NCBI RefSeq assembly: GCF_003402415.2 | Contig: NZ_AP036014.1 | Location: forward strand, 1,798,001 to 1,862,000 | Reading direction: 5' to 3' | DNA from: Cupidesulfovibrio sp000226255 | Lineage (GTDB): Bacteria; Desulfobacterota; Desulfovibrionia; Desulfovibrionales; Desulfovibrionaceae | DNA length: 64,000 bases | Part shown: positions 16,581 through 25,700 of the stretch, piece after piece | How positions within the stretch are numbered: the stretch's first letter is position 1 | Layout: the number at the start of each line of letters is the position of its first letter | Program-made: the position numbers and the translations under genes | Notes under the pieces: model-generated | What the model was told of the DNA's origin: nothing | What the model saw: the letters and a program-made list of their open reading frames with translations, nothing else | Databases searched by the model: none

Positions 16581-17903
16581 CTACCTGCCCAGCTTGTCCA
16601 GCACCCAGCGGCGCACGTCGCGCATCTGGGCCACCAGGACGGGGTAGTCGAAGCGGGTGAACCGGCCATCCTGATACAACACCTCGCCCGCCACCATGGT
16701 CAGGCGCACCTCGTGCCCGGTGGCGGCGTACACCAGGTGAGAGACCGGGTTGTACATGGGTTGCAGGTTGGGCGCGGTAAGGTCCAGCGCGGTAAGGTCG
16801 GCCGGGCAGCCGGGGGCAAGCTGGCCAAGGCCGGGCCAGTGCAGGGCGGCCGCGCCGCCACGGGTGGCCATGTCCAGCACGGCCTGGGCCGGGGCGCAGG
16901 TGGGGTCCATGCAGCGCAGCTTGTGCAGCATGGCGCAACTGGTCATTTCCGTGAACATGTTCAGGCTGTTGTTGCTGGCCGCGCCGTCGGTGCCGATGCC
17001 CACCGGAACGCCCAGTTGCAGCATGCGCACCACGGGAGCCGCCCCGGACGCCAGCTTCATGTTGCTTTCCGGGTTGTGGGCCACGGCCGCGCCGGTCCGC
17101 GCCAGCAGTTCGATTTCGTCGTCCGTCAGGTCCACGGCGTGGGCCACGGTGGCGCGGGGGGTGAGCAGGCCAAGGCCGTGGCAGTAAGGCACGGGCCGCT
17201 GTCCGAACATCTGCTGGCACTGGGCGGTTTCCGTGGTGGTTTCCGCCAGGTGGATGTGCAGGGGCAGGTCCAGTTCCTCGGCCAGCGCCTGGCAGCGTTG
17301 CAGCAGCTCCGGCGAGGTGGTGTACACCGCGTGCGGGGTGACGCACTGGCGGATGCGCGGGTTGTGCCGCCAGCGCTCGTGCAGCTGCCGCACCAGCGCA
17401 AGGCCCGCGTCGGCGTCGGGGTAGGCGGGCGAGGGAAAGCCGAAGATGCCCTCGCCGCCCAGGCAGCGCATGCCCGCCTTGTCCACGGCGCGGTAGGTGG
17501 CGTCCTGGATCAGGTACATGTCGTTGAAGGCGGTGGTGCCGGTGCGCAGCATTTCGGCGCAGCCCAGCAGGGCCCCGGCTTCCACGATGTCGGGTGTGAG
17601 GTGCTTTTCCACGGGAAAGATGTGCTGCGTCAGCCATTCCATCAGCGGCAGGTCGTCGGCCACGCCGCGCAAAAAGGTCATGGCCGCGTGGGTGTGCGCG
17701 TTGACCAGGCCGGGCAGGACCAGCGCATCGCCAAGGTCCAGCACCCGCGCCGGTGCATGCGCGGCGGCCACGGCCTCGCGCGGGCCCACGTCCAGCACCA
17801 TGCCGTCGGCCACGGCCAGCGCGCCGTTCTCGACGACGGTTCGCAACCCGTCTTGTGTAACGATGCAGGCGGCCTGTATGAGGATGTCGCAGGGGCGTGT
17901 CAT
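16581..17903 (-). CDS. Amidohydrolase, 5-methylthioadenosine/S-adenosylhomocysteine deaminase type
   Basis: A 440-residue amidohydrolase with the metal motifs LVNAHTHAAMTFLRG (HxH, about residue 68), LPLHIHLAETTTE (about 210), and GIGTDGAASNNSLNMF (about 300, catalytic Asp). NAHTH plus TFLRG is characteristic of the MtaD/SAH-deaminase group, which deaminates adenosyl compounds and feeds purine and methionine salvage. Guanine or chlorohydrolase relatives are the alternatives. GAAGGAGCCACC gives a clear ribosome site before the ATG at 17903. It diverges from the esterase gene across 175 bases. Confidence 0.85.
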   Translation of the reverse strand: MTRPCDILIQAACIVTQDGLRTVVENGALAVADGMVLDVGPREAVAAAHAPARVLDLGDALVLPGLVNAHTHAAMTFLRGVADDLPLMEWLTQHIFPVEKHLTPDIVEAGALLGCAEMLRTGTTAFNDMYLIQDATYRAVDKAGMRCLGGEGIFGFPSPAYPDADAGLALVRQLHERWRHNPRIRQCVTPHAVYTTSPELLQRCQALAEELDLPLHIHLAETTTETAQCQQMFGQRPVPYCHGLGLLTPRATVAHAVDLTDDEIELLARTGAAVAHNPESNMKLASGAAPVVRMLQLGVPVGIGTDGAASNNSLNMFTEMTSCAMLHKLRCMDPTCAPAQAVLDMATRGGAAALHWPGLGQLAPGCPADLTALDLTAPNLQPMYNPVSHLVYAATGHEVRLTMVAGEVLYQDGRFTRFDYPVLVAQMRDVRRWVLDKLGR

Positions 17904-18078
17904 GGTGGCTCCTTCAGGTGGCGGAGTGCGGCAGGGCGGGCCAGCGCGGTGCGCGCCGCGGGTGATGTCGATGGCTTTCGGCCGGGCAACGAAACGATTT
18001 TCCTTTAATATAGGGCATGGCGCGCGGCAAGCGTGCGGAATGCGGCAATGAGCGCCAGGGAGCGCCAAGGAGCGAAGG

Positions 18079-18825
18079 ATGCGCGTGGGATGCCTGCTGG
18101 TGCACGGGTTCACCGGAGCCCCCTTTGAAATGGAACCGCTGGCCGGACCGTTGCGGGACGCGGGGTGCGTGGTGCGCAATATCCGCCTGCCGGGTCACGA
18201 CACCTCGTTCGAGGACTTTCGACGCACCGTGTTCGCCGATTGGGCGGCCCACGCGGAAGCAGAATACCGCGCGCTGGAGCAAGAGGTGGACGCGGTGGTG
18301 CCCGTCGGGCTTTCCATGGGCGGCACCATCGCCCTGCACCTGGCGCAGGTGTTCCGGCCCCTGGGCGTGGTGGCGCTGGCCGCACCCGTGTACGTGTACC
18401 GCATCGTTCCGTGGCGCATGAAGGACTGGCGGTTGCCGCTGGTGGGGCTGCTGCGCCACGTGCGCCCGGTGTGGCCCTCCGCCCCGCGCAGCGAGGCGGC
18501 CCGCGCCGTGGCCCCGTGGCGTGGATATGAAGACGCCACGGCCCTGCCGCAGTTGCACAGCCTGATCAGGGGCGCGGCCGACGTGCGCAGGGGGCTGCAC
18601 CGGGTGACGGCCCCCCTGCTGGTCATGCAGGCGCGCGGCGACGCCACCGTGCATTTCTCCAACGCCTTGCACATTGCCGCCCACGTGGCCTCGCCCGACG
18701 TGACCCTGAAACTGTTCGACATCGCGGACAGGCGCGCCGGGCACCACGTCATCACCACCCACGCTGAAAGCCGCGACAGGGTGTGCGCTGTCGTGCGCGA
18801 CTTCGTGTGCGGGCTTTTTTGTTGA
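18079..18825 (+). CDS. Alpha/beta-hydrolase, carboxylesterase Est30-like
   Basis: The 248-residue protein starts with CLLVHGFTGAPFEM (oxyanion-hole region), then has the nucleophile elbow GLSMGG near residue 93, an acid in QARGDATVHF near residue 194 and the catalytic His in AGHHVITTHAE near residue 226. Size and layout match small bacterial carboxylesterases/monoacylglycerol lipases of the Est30 type. The natural substrate is unknown. Ribosome site AAGGAGCGAAGG overlaps the start. It has no signal peptide, so is cytoplasmic. Confidence 0.85.
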   Translation: MRVGCLLVHGFTGAPFEMEPLAGPLRDAGCVVRNIRLPGHDTSFEDFRRTVFADWAAHAEAEYRALEQEVDAVVPVGLSMGGTIALHLAQVFRPLGVVALAAPVYVYRIVPWRMKDWRLPLVGLLRHVRPVWPSAPRSEAARAVAPWRGYEDATALPQLHSLIRGAADVRRGLHRVTAPLLVMQARGDATVHFSNALHIAAHVASPDVTLKLFDIADRRAGHHVITTHAESRDRVCAVVRDFVCGLFC

Positions 18826-19162
18826 GACAAAAATGTTATTTTTTGCCTTTTTTGCCGTTTTCTCCAAAAAACATAATTTCACAATCTAATATTCCGCAAC
18901 AATTACACTGTTTCTGCTGTGTGACCGGTCAATCCCGACTTGTGCTTGTGGCGGGATTGACGATTTTGCACGGAATCGTTAAATCCTGATCATGCCGGAC
19001 GCTCCGGGGGAATCGCGTTGGCGCATTCCCGGCTTTTCGCGGCACGTTCCGCTTTCCGACGGCAAACGCCGGACACGGGTGCGGAAACATGCTATGCGGG
19101 AGGCGAACCGGGCTGCCGTTCCGGCCGTATCCCCACAGGTTCGCCAAGCAGAGGTTACCAGC
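18826..19162 (+). promoter_or_regulatory. AT-rich upstream region of the glutamate synthase operon
   Basis: These 337 bases are strikingly AT-rich in their first 80 (18830-18910, runs of T and A), unlike the rest of the window. They contain a perfect 10-bp inverted repeat: GTCAATCCCG (18928-18937) and CGGGATTGAC (18952-18961), 14 bases apart. This could be an operator, an mRNA hairpin, or the esterase terminator. No good -10/-35 pair can be assigned. Part of the 3' end could be coding if translation begins at an earlier ATG (19094 or 18992) rather than at GTG 19163. Confidence 0.5.
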
Positions 19163-20686
19163 GTGCACGTGAAGCCCATCAGCCAGCATTTCAACGACTT
19201 CGTCATCGAGCGCGAGCGCGCCCGGTGCATCAACTGCGAGGTCTGCGTGCGGCAGTGTTCGTACGAGGCCCATTTCTGGGATGAGGCCAGACAGTTCGTG
19301 GTGCACGACAGTGCCCGCTGCGTGGGCTGCCACCGCTGCGCGGCCATGTGCCCCACCAGTTGCCTGACCATCCGCAAGAAGCCCTCGGATTTCCGCGACA
19401 ACTCGCTGTGGACGTCCACGTACATCAAGCACATTTTCAAGCAGGCCGACACCGGCGGGGTGCTGCTGTCCGGCATGGGCAACCCGCAGCCCAAGCCCAT
19501 CTACTGGGACAACATGCTGCTGGACGCCAGCCAGGTGACCAACCCCTCCATAGACCCGCTGCGCGAGCCCATGGAACTGCGCACCTTTCTGGGTGCCAAG
19601 CCCGACGCCGTGGACTTCATCCACACCCCGGAAGGCCCGCGCCTGAAGCAGCCCCTGCCGCCGCAACTGCAACTGGAATACCCCATCATGTTCGCGGCCA
19701 TGTCGTTCGGGGCCATCAACTTCAACCTGCACGTGGCCATGGCCCGCGCCGCCACGCAACTCGGCATCTGCTACAATACCGGCGAAGGCGGCCTGCACCC
19801 CGACCTGTACCAGTACGGGGCCAACACCATCGTGCAGGTGGCCTCCGGACGGTTCGGCGTGCACAAGGACTACCTGAACGCCGGGGCCGCCGTGGAGATC
19901 AAGGTGGGGCAGGGGGCCAAACCGGGCATTGGCGGCCACCTGCCGGGCGAGAAGATCGACGAGGAAGTCTCGCGCACCCGCATGGTGCCGCAGGGTTCCG
20001 ACGCCATCTCGCCCGCGCCGCACCACGACATCTATTCCATTGAAGACCTGCTTCAGCTCATCTACGCCATCAAGGAATCCACCCGCTACCGGGTGCCCGT
20101 GGCCGTGAAGATAGCCGCGGTGCACAACGCCCCGGCCATCGCGTCCGGCATCGTGCGCGCCGGGGCGGACATCGTGGTCATCGACGGCTTCCGGGGCGGC
20201 ACGGGCGCGGCCCCCACCATGATCCGCGACAACGTGGGCATTCCCATCGAACTGGCCCTGGCCGCCGTGGACAACCGCCTGCGCGACGAGGGCATCCGCA
20301 ACCATGCCTCGCTGGTGGTGGCCGGGGGCGTGCGGTGCAGCGCCGACGTGGTGAAAGCCATCGCCCTGGGCGCCGACGCCGTGTACATCGGCACCGCCGC
20401 GCTGGTGGCCGTGGGCTGCACCCTGTGCGGCCGCTGCTACACCGGCAAGTGCCCGTGGGGCATCGCCACCAACGCCGCGCAACTCAAGAAGCGCCAGAAC
20501 CCGGACGTGGCCGCGCAGCGCATGGCCAATCTTGTCCGCGCCTGGGGCCACGAGATTCAGGAAATGCTGGGCGGCATGGGGCTGAACTCCATCGAGAGCC
20601 TGCGCGGCAACCGCGACAAGCTGCGGGGCGTGGGGCTCAACGACGTGGAACTGAATGTCCTGGGCATCAAGCACGCGGGGTTGTAA
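19163..20686 (+). CDS. Glutamate synthase FMN-binding core with N-terminal ferredoxin domain
   Basis: The protein (507 residues from GTG 19163) has a two-cluster ferredoxin domain first: CINCEVCVRQC near residue 20 and CVGCHRCAAMCP near residue 50. The FMN-binding glutamate synthase core follows: YNTGEGGLHPDLYQYG, KPGIGGHLPG, and the [3Fe-4S]-type cysteines CTLCGRCYTGKCPWGIAT near residue 420. It catalyses reductive transfer of amide nitrogen to 2-oxoglutarate. This is the archaeal-type arrangement in which the amidotransferase and GXGXG domains are separate proteins; both follow downstream. AGAGGTT eight bases before GTG 19163 decides the start; ATG 19094 or 18992 would add residues of no recognisable family. 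Confidence 0.9.
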   Translation: MHVKPISQHFNDFVIERERARCINCEVCVRQCSYEAHFWDEARQFVVHDSARCVGCHRCAAMCPTSCLTIRKKPSDFRDNSLWTSTYIKHIFKQADTGGVLLSGMGNPQPKPIYWDNMLLDASQVTNPSIDPLREPMELRTFLGAKPDAVDFIHTPEGPRLKQPLPPQLQLEYPIMFAAMSFGAINFNLHVAMARAATQLGICYNTGEGGLHPDLYQYGANTIVQVASGRFGVHKDYLNAGAAVEIKVGQGAKPGIGGHLPGEKIDEEVSRTRMVPQGSDAISPAPHHDIYSIEDLLQLIYAIKESTRYRVPVAVKIAAVHNAPAIASGIVRAGADIVVIDGFRGGTGAAPTMIRDNVGIPIELALAAVDNRLRDEGIRNHASLVVAGGVRCSADVVKAIALGADAVYIGTAALVAVGCTLCGRCYTGKCPWGIATNAAQLKKRQNPDVAAQRMANLVRAWGHEIQEMLGGMGLNSIESLRGNRDKLRGVGLNDVELNVLGIKHAGL

Positions 20687-20720
20687 CCCGGCGGTGCGGA
20701 TCGCGGGCGCTGGCTGCGTC

Positions 20721-20783
20721 AAACCGGCTTTTTGCGCCGGTCACGTACCAAAGAGTACGCTCCCTCTGCAAAAATGCCGGTTT
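20721..20783 (+). repeat. Nested palindromic intergenic element
   Basis: Outer arms AAACCGGCTTTTTGC (20721-20735) and GCAAAAATGCCGGTTT (20768-20783) pair over 15 positions with one bulged T. Inside is a second hairpin, CGTAC CAAAGA GTACG (20744-20759). It lies between the glutamate synthase core gene and the amidotransferase gene. The CGTAC...GTACG centre and GCAAAAA arms look like a dispersed intergenic repeat of proteobacterial genomes, but no second copy was found in this window. Confidence 0.65.
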
Positions 20784-20896
20784 TCCTTGCCATCACCCAC
20801 GCTGCGCCCCGCCGGGGTTGTGCGGGGTATGGCGTGATGAAGAGTTAAAGAAGAACTTGAAGTCGGTGCGGCCCACTGACACCACGGAGAAAGGCC

Positions 20897-22006
20897 ATGC
20901 AGGCTCCACGCGATTTCTGGCATTTCGAGAAGGACATTTCCGGCTGCGGCGTGTTCGGCGTCATCGACCGGGCGCGGCGGCTCATACCGGGGTCGGAGCC
21001 CATTGCGGCCATGTGCACCATGCACGACCGGGGCAACGGCCTGGGCGGCGGCTTCGCTGCCTACGGCATCTACCCGGACCGGGCGGACTGGTACGCCTTC
21101 CACCTGATGTGTGACGACCGCGACGCGCTGGAACGGGCGGAAGGCGTCATCAAGCAGTTTCACGACATCCGCCATTCCGAGCCCATCCCCACCCGCAAGG
21201 TGGCCAGCGTGAAGAACCCGCCCGTGGTCTGGCGCTTCTTTGTCACGCCCAAGGCCAACCGGCCCGCCTGGGCCACCGGCGACGAGGCCGACTACATGGT
21301 GGGCACGGTGATGCACATCAACACCAAGGTGCCCGGCGTGTTCGTGTTTTCCAGCGGCAAGGACATGGGGGCCTTCAAGGGCGTGGGCTTTCCCGAGGAC
21401 ATCGCCGACTTCTTCCGGCTGGACGAATACCACGCCCACATGTGGACAGGGCACAACCGTTTTCCCACCAACACCCCCGGCTGGTGGGGCGGGGCGCACC
21501 CGTTCACCCTGCTGGACTGGGCCATTGTGCATAACGGCGAAATCTCGTCCTACGGCATCAACAAGCGCTACCTGTGCCAGCACGGCTACGAGTGCACCCT
21601 GATGACCGACACCGAGGTGGTGGCCTACCTGATCGACCTTTTGATCCGCAAGCACGGCCTGACCAAGCGCGAGGCCAGCTGGGTGTTCGCGCCGCCGTTC
21701 TGGGACGAGGTGGACCGCATGCCCGAGGCGGAGCGCGAGGCCTTCAAGGCGTTGCGCATGGTCTACGGTTCGGCCCTGCTCAACGGCCCGTTCGCCATCC
21801 TGGTGACCGATTCCCACGGGATGATGGGCCTCAACGACCGGGTCAAGCTGCGCCCGCTGGTGGTGGCCGAAAAGGGCGACCGGGTGTTCATGTCCAGCGA
21901 GGAAAGCTCCATCCGCGAGGTCTGCCGTGACCTTGACCGGGTCTGGGCGCCCAAGGCGGGCCAGCCCGTGATCGTAGACTATCTGCCGCAGGGGGATGCA
22001 GCATGA
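20897..22006 (+). CDS. Glutamate synthase glutaminase subunit (class II amidotransferase)
   Basis: The 369-residue protein is a class II glutamine amidotransferase domain. The Cys nucleophile would be Cys17 in DISGCGVFGV, so a 16-residue propeptide would have to be removed. HNRFPTNTPGWWGGAHPF, WAIVHNGEISSYG and LMTDTEVVAYLID are family motifs for the glutaminase site. It releases ammonia from glutamine for the FMN core encoded upstream. GGAGAAAGGCC precedes the ATG. It overlaps the next gene by four bases (ATGA), so the two are translationally coupled. Confidence 0.92.
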   Translation: MQAPRDFWHFEKDISGCGVFGVIDRARRLIPGSEPIAAMCTMHDRGNGLGGGFAAYGIYPDRADWYAFHLMCDDRDALERAEGVIKQFHDIRHSEPIPTRKVASVKNPPVVWRFFVTPKANRPAWATGDEADYMVGTVMHINTKVPGVFVFSSGKDMGAFKGVGFPEDIADFFRLDEYHAHMWTGHNRFPTNTPGWWGGAHPFTLLDWAIVHNGEISSYGINKRYLCQHGYECTLMTDTEVVAYLIDLLIRKHGLTKREASWVFAPPFWDEVDRMPEAEREAFKALRMVYGSALLNGPFAILVTDSHGMMGLNDRVKLRPLVVAEKGDRVFMSSEESSIREVCRDLDRVWAPKAGQPVIVDYLPQGDAA

Positions 22007-22848
22007 ACGCCGACGTGATGTGCGACGAAAAGGGCTTCTGCGTGCAGCGCGAGGGCGAGCGGTGCGTCATCGACGCCACCGGGGTCTACTACCGTCAGCT
22101 CAATGAACACATCCGCGCCGCGCTGGAGCACGGCGTGACCGACATCGAGGTGGTGCAGGTGCGCGGGCAACGCTACATCGCCACCGCCGTGGAGGGCGAC
22201 GTGCGCTTCACCGTGCGCGGGGTGCCGGGGCAGGACCTGGGCGCGTTCATGCGCGGGCCCACCATCCATGTGCACGGCAACGCGCAGGACGGCGTGGGCA
22301 ACACCATGGACGGCGGGCGCATCGTCATCCACGGCATGGCGGGCGACGTGCTGGGCTACGCCATGCGCGACGGGCGCATTCTGGTGCGGGGCGACGTGGG
22401 CTACCGCGTGGGCATCCATATGAAGGCCTACATGGACCGCGTGCCGGTCATCGTGGTGGGGGGCAAGGCGGGCGATTTTCTGGGCGAATACATGGCGGGC
22501 GGGGCCATCATCCTGCTGGGCATGCATTCCGGCATGGCCGATGCGCCCATCACCGGGCGCAATCTGGGCACCGGCATGCACGGCGGGGTCATCTACCTGC
22601 GCGGCCGGGTGCCGGAATACCAGCTTGGGCCGGGCCTTTCCATGGAGCCGGTGGACGACGGGGACATGGAGTTCCTGCGCGGGCATGTGGCGGACTTTGC
22701 CGCCGAGTTCGCGGGCGAGTTCGGGGCCGTGGGCGATGAACCAGCCGATGCCGCGACGCTGACCGATGCCATCCTGTCCGAGCCGTTCGTGAAGATACGC
22801 CCCTTCTCGCACCGACCCTATGGCAACATGTACGTGGGGACGAACTAG
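22003..22848 (+). CDS. Glutamate synthase GXGXG-domain subunit
   Basis: The 281-residue protein is the right-handed beta-helix GXGXG domain that forms the C-terminal third of large GltB proteins. Repeated turns are visible: HVHGNAQDGVGNTMDGGRIVIHGMAGDVLGYAMRDG, then VGGKAGDFLGEYMAGGAIILLG. The N-terminal residues 1-60 are less conserved. The domain is structural and connects the glutaminase and synthase active sites. The NADPH/ferredoxin-oxidising small subunit GltD is not nearby, which fits reduction through the ferredoxin domain of the core subunit. Confidence 0.9.
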   Translation: MNADVMCDEKGFCVQREGERCVIDATGVYYRQLNEHIRAALEHGVTDIEVVQVRGQRYIATAVEGDVRFTVRGVPGQDLGAFMRGPTIHVHGNAQDGVGNTMDGGRIVIHGMAGDVLGYAMRDGRILVRGDVGYRVGIHMKAYMDRVPVIVVGGKAGDFLGEYMAGGAIILLGMHSGMADAPITGRNLGTGMHGGVIYLRGRVPEYQLGPGLSMEPVDDGDMEFLRGHVADFAAEFAGEFGAVGDEPADAATLTDAILSEPFVKIRPFSHRPYGNMYVGTN

Positions 22849-22898
22849 CCGCCACGTCGGCAATAGCACGGGATATCGAACGGAACGGAATGCAACGG

Positions 22899-22929
22899 GG
22901 CCCCGGCGCGTCAACGCGCCGGGGCCTTT
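22899..22929 (+). terminator. Terminator of the glutamate synthase operon
   Basis: GGCCCCGGCGCG, loop TCAA, CGCGCCGGGGCC: a perfect 12-bp stem followed by TTTC. It sits 50 bases after the GXGXG gene stop. Confidence 0.85.
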
Positions 22930-23068
22930 CGCCGTTGCGGCGCGTTGTTTGGGGCGCGCCGGGGGTTGCGCGGCATGGCCGGAGTGCGCATAGTCAGGCA
23001 TTGGTCCGCATTTCCTCGTTTCCGGCGTCGCCCCATGCGCCGCGCCTTCACCCCGACGGGAGCGTTTC

Positions 23069-24874
23069 ATGCCGCACAATATCGACCTCATCCTCACCCT
23101 GGCGGGCGGACTTACCGCCGCGCTGGCCCTTGGTTTCATCACCCAGAAGCTGCGCCTGTCGCCCATCGTGGGCTACCTGCTGGCGGGCATGGTGGTGGGG
23201 CCGTATTCTCCCGGTTTCGTGGCCGACGCGGACACGGCCACCCAGTTCGCGGAACTGGGCGTCATCCTGCTGATGTTCGGGGTGGGGCTGCATTTTCATC
23301 TCAAGGATCTCATGGCCGTGCGTTCCGTGGCCGTGCCGGGGGCCATCGTGCAGATCGCCGCCGCCACGGTGCTGGGCATGCTGGCCACGCATTTCTTCGG
23401 CTGGTCGTGGACGGCGGGGGCCGTGTTCGGCATGGCCATTTCCGTTGCCAGCACCGTGGTGCTCACCCGCGTGCTGTCCGACAACCGGGCCATGCACACT
23501 CCCGTGGGCCATGTGGCCATCGGCTGGCTGGTGGTGGAAGACCTGTTCACCATCCTGGTGCTGGTGCTGCTGCCCGCGCTGTTCCCGCCCGCTGCCGCTC
23601 CCGGTGCGGGGGGCGCGTCGGTGTGGGCTACACTGGGCATGACCACCCTCAAGCTGGGCGCGCTGGTGGTGTTTACGCTGGTGGCCGGGCAGCGGCTGAT
23701 CCCGCTGTTGCTTGCCTATGTGGCCCGCACCGGCACGCGAGACCTGTTCACCTTGGCCGTGCTGGTGCTGGCCCTTGGCATTGCCGTGGGTGCGGCGGAG
23801 TTCTTCGGAGCGTCCATGGCGCTGGGGGCGTTTCTGGCGGGGATGGTCGTCGGGCAGTCCGACTTCAGCGCCCGCGCTGCGGCCGAGGCGCTGCCCATGC
23901 GCGACGCCTTCGCGGTGCTGTTCTTCGTGTCCGTGGGCATGCTGTTCGACCCCGCCTCGCTGGCCACCGGCTGGCCGCTGATGCTGGTCACCCTGGGCAT
24001 CGTGCTGGTGGGCAAGCCGCTGGCCGCGCTGCTGGTGGTGCTGGTGCTGGGGCGCCCCCTGCGCAAGGCCGTCTCCGTGGCTGTGGCGTTGGCCCAGATC
24101 GGCGAATTCTCGTTCATTCTCGCCTCCATGGGCACCGCGCTGGGGGTATTGCCACCGGAGGCGGGCAACGCCCTGGTGGTGGCGGCGGTGGTGTCCATCA
24201 CCATCAACCCCTTGCTGTACAAGGGTATTGATCCGATGATGAAGGCGCTGGCCCGGCGGGGCATCGGCGTGGCCCGCGCCGGGGGCGACGGTGACACGCC
24301 CGTTCCACCGCCCGGCGACAACGCCCACCGCGTGGTGCTGATCGGATACGGTCCCGTGGGCCGGGCCATTGCCCGCATCCTGCGCGACAACGACATGGAC
24401 GTGGTGGTGGTGGAGATGAACATCGACACCGTGCGCGAACTGCGCGAACTGCGCGAACAGGCCGCGCGCGAGGCGGCGGAAGGCGAGGGCGGCGACGCCG
24501 ACGGCACGGCCCATGCCCCGCATGACTCGCATGACGGGCATGGCCTTGCGGCCGTGCACGGCGACGCCACCCAGGCCGAAATATTGCGTCACGCCGGGCT
24601 CGAACAGGCCGAGGCGCTGATCATCTCCACGGCTACCGCGCCCGCGCGCGAGATCATCGAGGTGGCACGGGGGGTGAACCCCAGGGCGCGCATCCTCATC
24701 CACACCACCTACCTGCGCGAGGCCGAGGCCCTGCGCGCGGGCGGGGCGGAAGTGGTCTTTTCCGGCGAGGGCGCGGTGGCGCTGTCCCTGTCCACCTTCC
24801 TGTTGCGTGAACTGGGCGCCACCGACGAACAGGTGGACGCCGAGCGCCGCCGCATCCGTGAGGAATGGTGTTGA
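23069..24874 (+). CDS. Kef/YbaL-type monovalent cation:proton antiporter
   Basis: The 601-residue protein has about 12 hydrophobic segments of the CPA2 exchanger fold in residues 5-385 (start LILTLAGGLTAALALGF, SPIVGYLLAGMVVGP, MAISVASTVVLTRVL, GWLVVEDLFTIL). A cytoplasmic RCK/TrkA-N nucleotide-binding domain follows from about residue 420 (VVLIGYGPVGRAIARIL). A His/Asp-rich loop (HAPHDSHDGHG) is inserted in the RCK domain before HGDATQAEIL. The layout matches YbaL/KefB proteins that export K+ under redox or pH control. A signal in the loop for metal binding is possible but unproven. No ancillary KefF/G gene is nearby. Confidence 0.88.
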   Translation: MPHNIDLILTLAGGLTAALALGFITQKLRLSPIVGYLLAGMVVGPYSPGFVADADTATQFAELGVILLMFGVGLHFHLKDLMAVRSVAVPGAIVQIAAATVLGMLATHFFGWSWTAGAVFGMAISVASTVVLTRVLSDNRAMHTPVGHVAIGWLVVEDLFTILVLVLLPALFPPAAAPGAGGASVWATLGMTTLKLGALVVFTLVAGQRLIPLLLAYVARTGTRDLFTLAVLVLALGIAVGAAEFFGASMALGAFLAGMVVGQSDFSARAAAEALPMRDAFAVLFFVSVGMLFDPASLATGWPLMLVTLGIVLVGKPLAALLVVLVLGRPLRKAVSVAVALAQIGEFSFILASMGTALGVLPPEAGNALVVAAVVSITINPLLYKGIDPMMKALARRGIGVARAGGDGDTPVPPPGDNAHRVVLIGYGPVGRAIARILRDNDMDVVVVEMNIDTVRELRELREQAAREAAEGEGGDADGTAHAPHDSHDGHGLAAVHGDATQAEILRHAGLEQAEALIISTATAPAREIIEVARGVNPRARILIHTTYLREAEALRAGGAEVVFSGEGAVALSLSTFLLRELGATDEQVDAERRRIREEWC

Positions 24875-25189
24875 ATTCGCCGCGTGCCTGTGCCTTGGTG
24901 CGTTGAACGGTGGGAACCAGCGGCAACGGGATGTGGCGCGCCCCGCCTGCCCGTAAACGGGCCGGCCCCCCGCACCGCAGGGCCGTTGCTTTCGCGTCGG
25001 GACGCGGGGGAAAGCGTCTGGTCGCACTCGGCCGCACCCCGCCATGCCCGGCCGAAGGCCCGCGCCGCTTGGCGCGCGCGGTTCCCCGGCCAGAAAAGCG
25101 TTGAAAAAAAAGGCCACGGCAGGTAGGTATGTCACGTTTTGCGACCATAACGCCCTCGCCTGCGGGGGCGTAACCTTCAAGGAGGCATC
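24875..25189 (+). other. Intergenic region upstream of yajC-secDF
   Basis: 315 bases without a credible gene. It ends in the yajC ribosome site (AAGGAGGCATC). A weak promoter candidate is TTGAAA at 25101-25106 with TAGGTA 17 bases later. Several short GC hairpins are present, none with a T-run. Confidence 0.4.
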
Positions 25190-25576
25190 ATGCTCTGGAC
25201 CAACGTGGCGTACGCCATGGGCGCTGGGCAGCCGGCCGGCGGCGGGGCCAACCCCATCGCGTCTTTCGTGCCGCTGATTCTCATGTTCGCCATTTTCTAC
25301 TTTCTCCTGATCCGTCCCCAGCAGAAGAAGGCCAAGGAACACAAGGCCATGCTGGAAGCCATCAAGAAGGGCGACAACGTGGTCACCGCTGGCGGCCTGT
25401 ACGCCCGCGTGTTCGAGGTGCAGGACGACGTGCTGGTGCTCGACCTTGGCGAAACCAAGGTCCGCGTGGGTCGTTCCTTCGTCAGCGCGGTCATCGACCC
25501 CAAGGCGAAGAAGGACGACAAGAAGCCCGCCAAGGGCGCGGACAAGAAGGAAGACGGGAAGGACGGGCAGAAGTAG
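25190..25576 (+). CDS. yajC: Preprotein translocase accessory subunit YajC
   Basis: The 128-residue protein has one membrane helix (about 25-45, SFVPLILMFAIFYFLLIRPQQ) and the family motif RPQQKKAKEHKAMLEAIKKGDNVVTAGGLYARV. The last 25 residues are a Lys/Asp-rich tail. YajC binds SecDF and helps the Sec channel. It is the first gene of yajC-secD-secF, with 124 and 15 bases between genes. Confidence 0.95.
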   Translation: MLWTNVAYAMGAGQPAGGGANPIASFVPLILMFAIFYFLLIRPQQKKAKEHKAMLEAIKKGDNVVTAGGLYARVFEVQDDVLVLDLGETKVRVGRSFVSAVIDPKAKKDDKKPAKGADKKEDGKDGQK

Positions 25577-25700
25577 CCCCGTTTCCACCGGCATGGGCAA
25601 GCACGCGCGCCGCCAAGGCGGATTGCGCCTGCTTGCCTTTTTGCCGTGAATGCGGCCGCGCGCCGCACCCGCGTGACATACCGCAACTCCAGGAGTCGCA

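Noticed and set aside
18946..18970. A sigma-54 promoter before the glutamate synthase genes (TGGCGGG...TTTGCA)
   Set aside because: The GG and GC elements are 12 or 16 bases apart rather than 10, so the consensus is not met.
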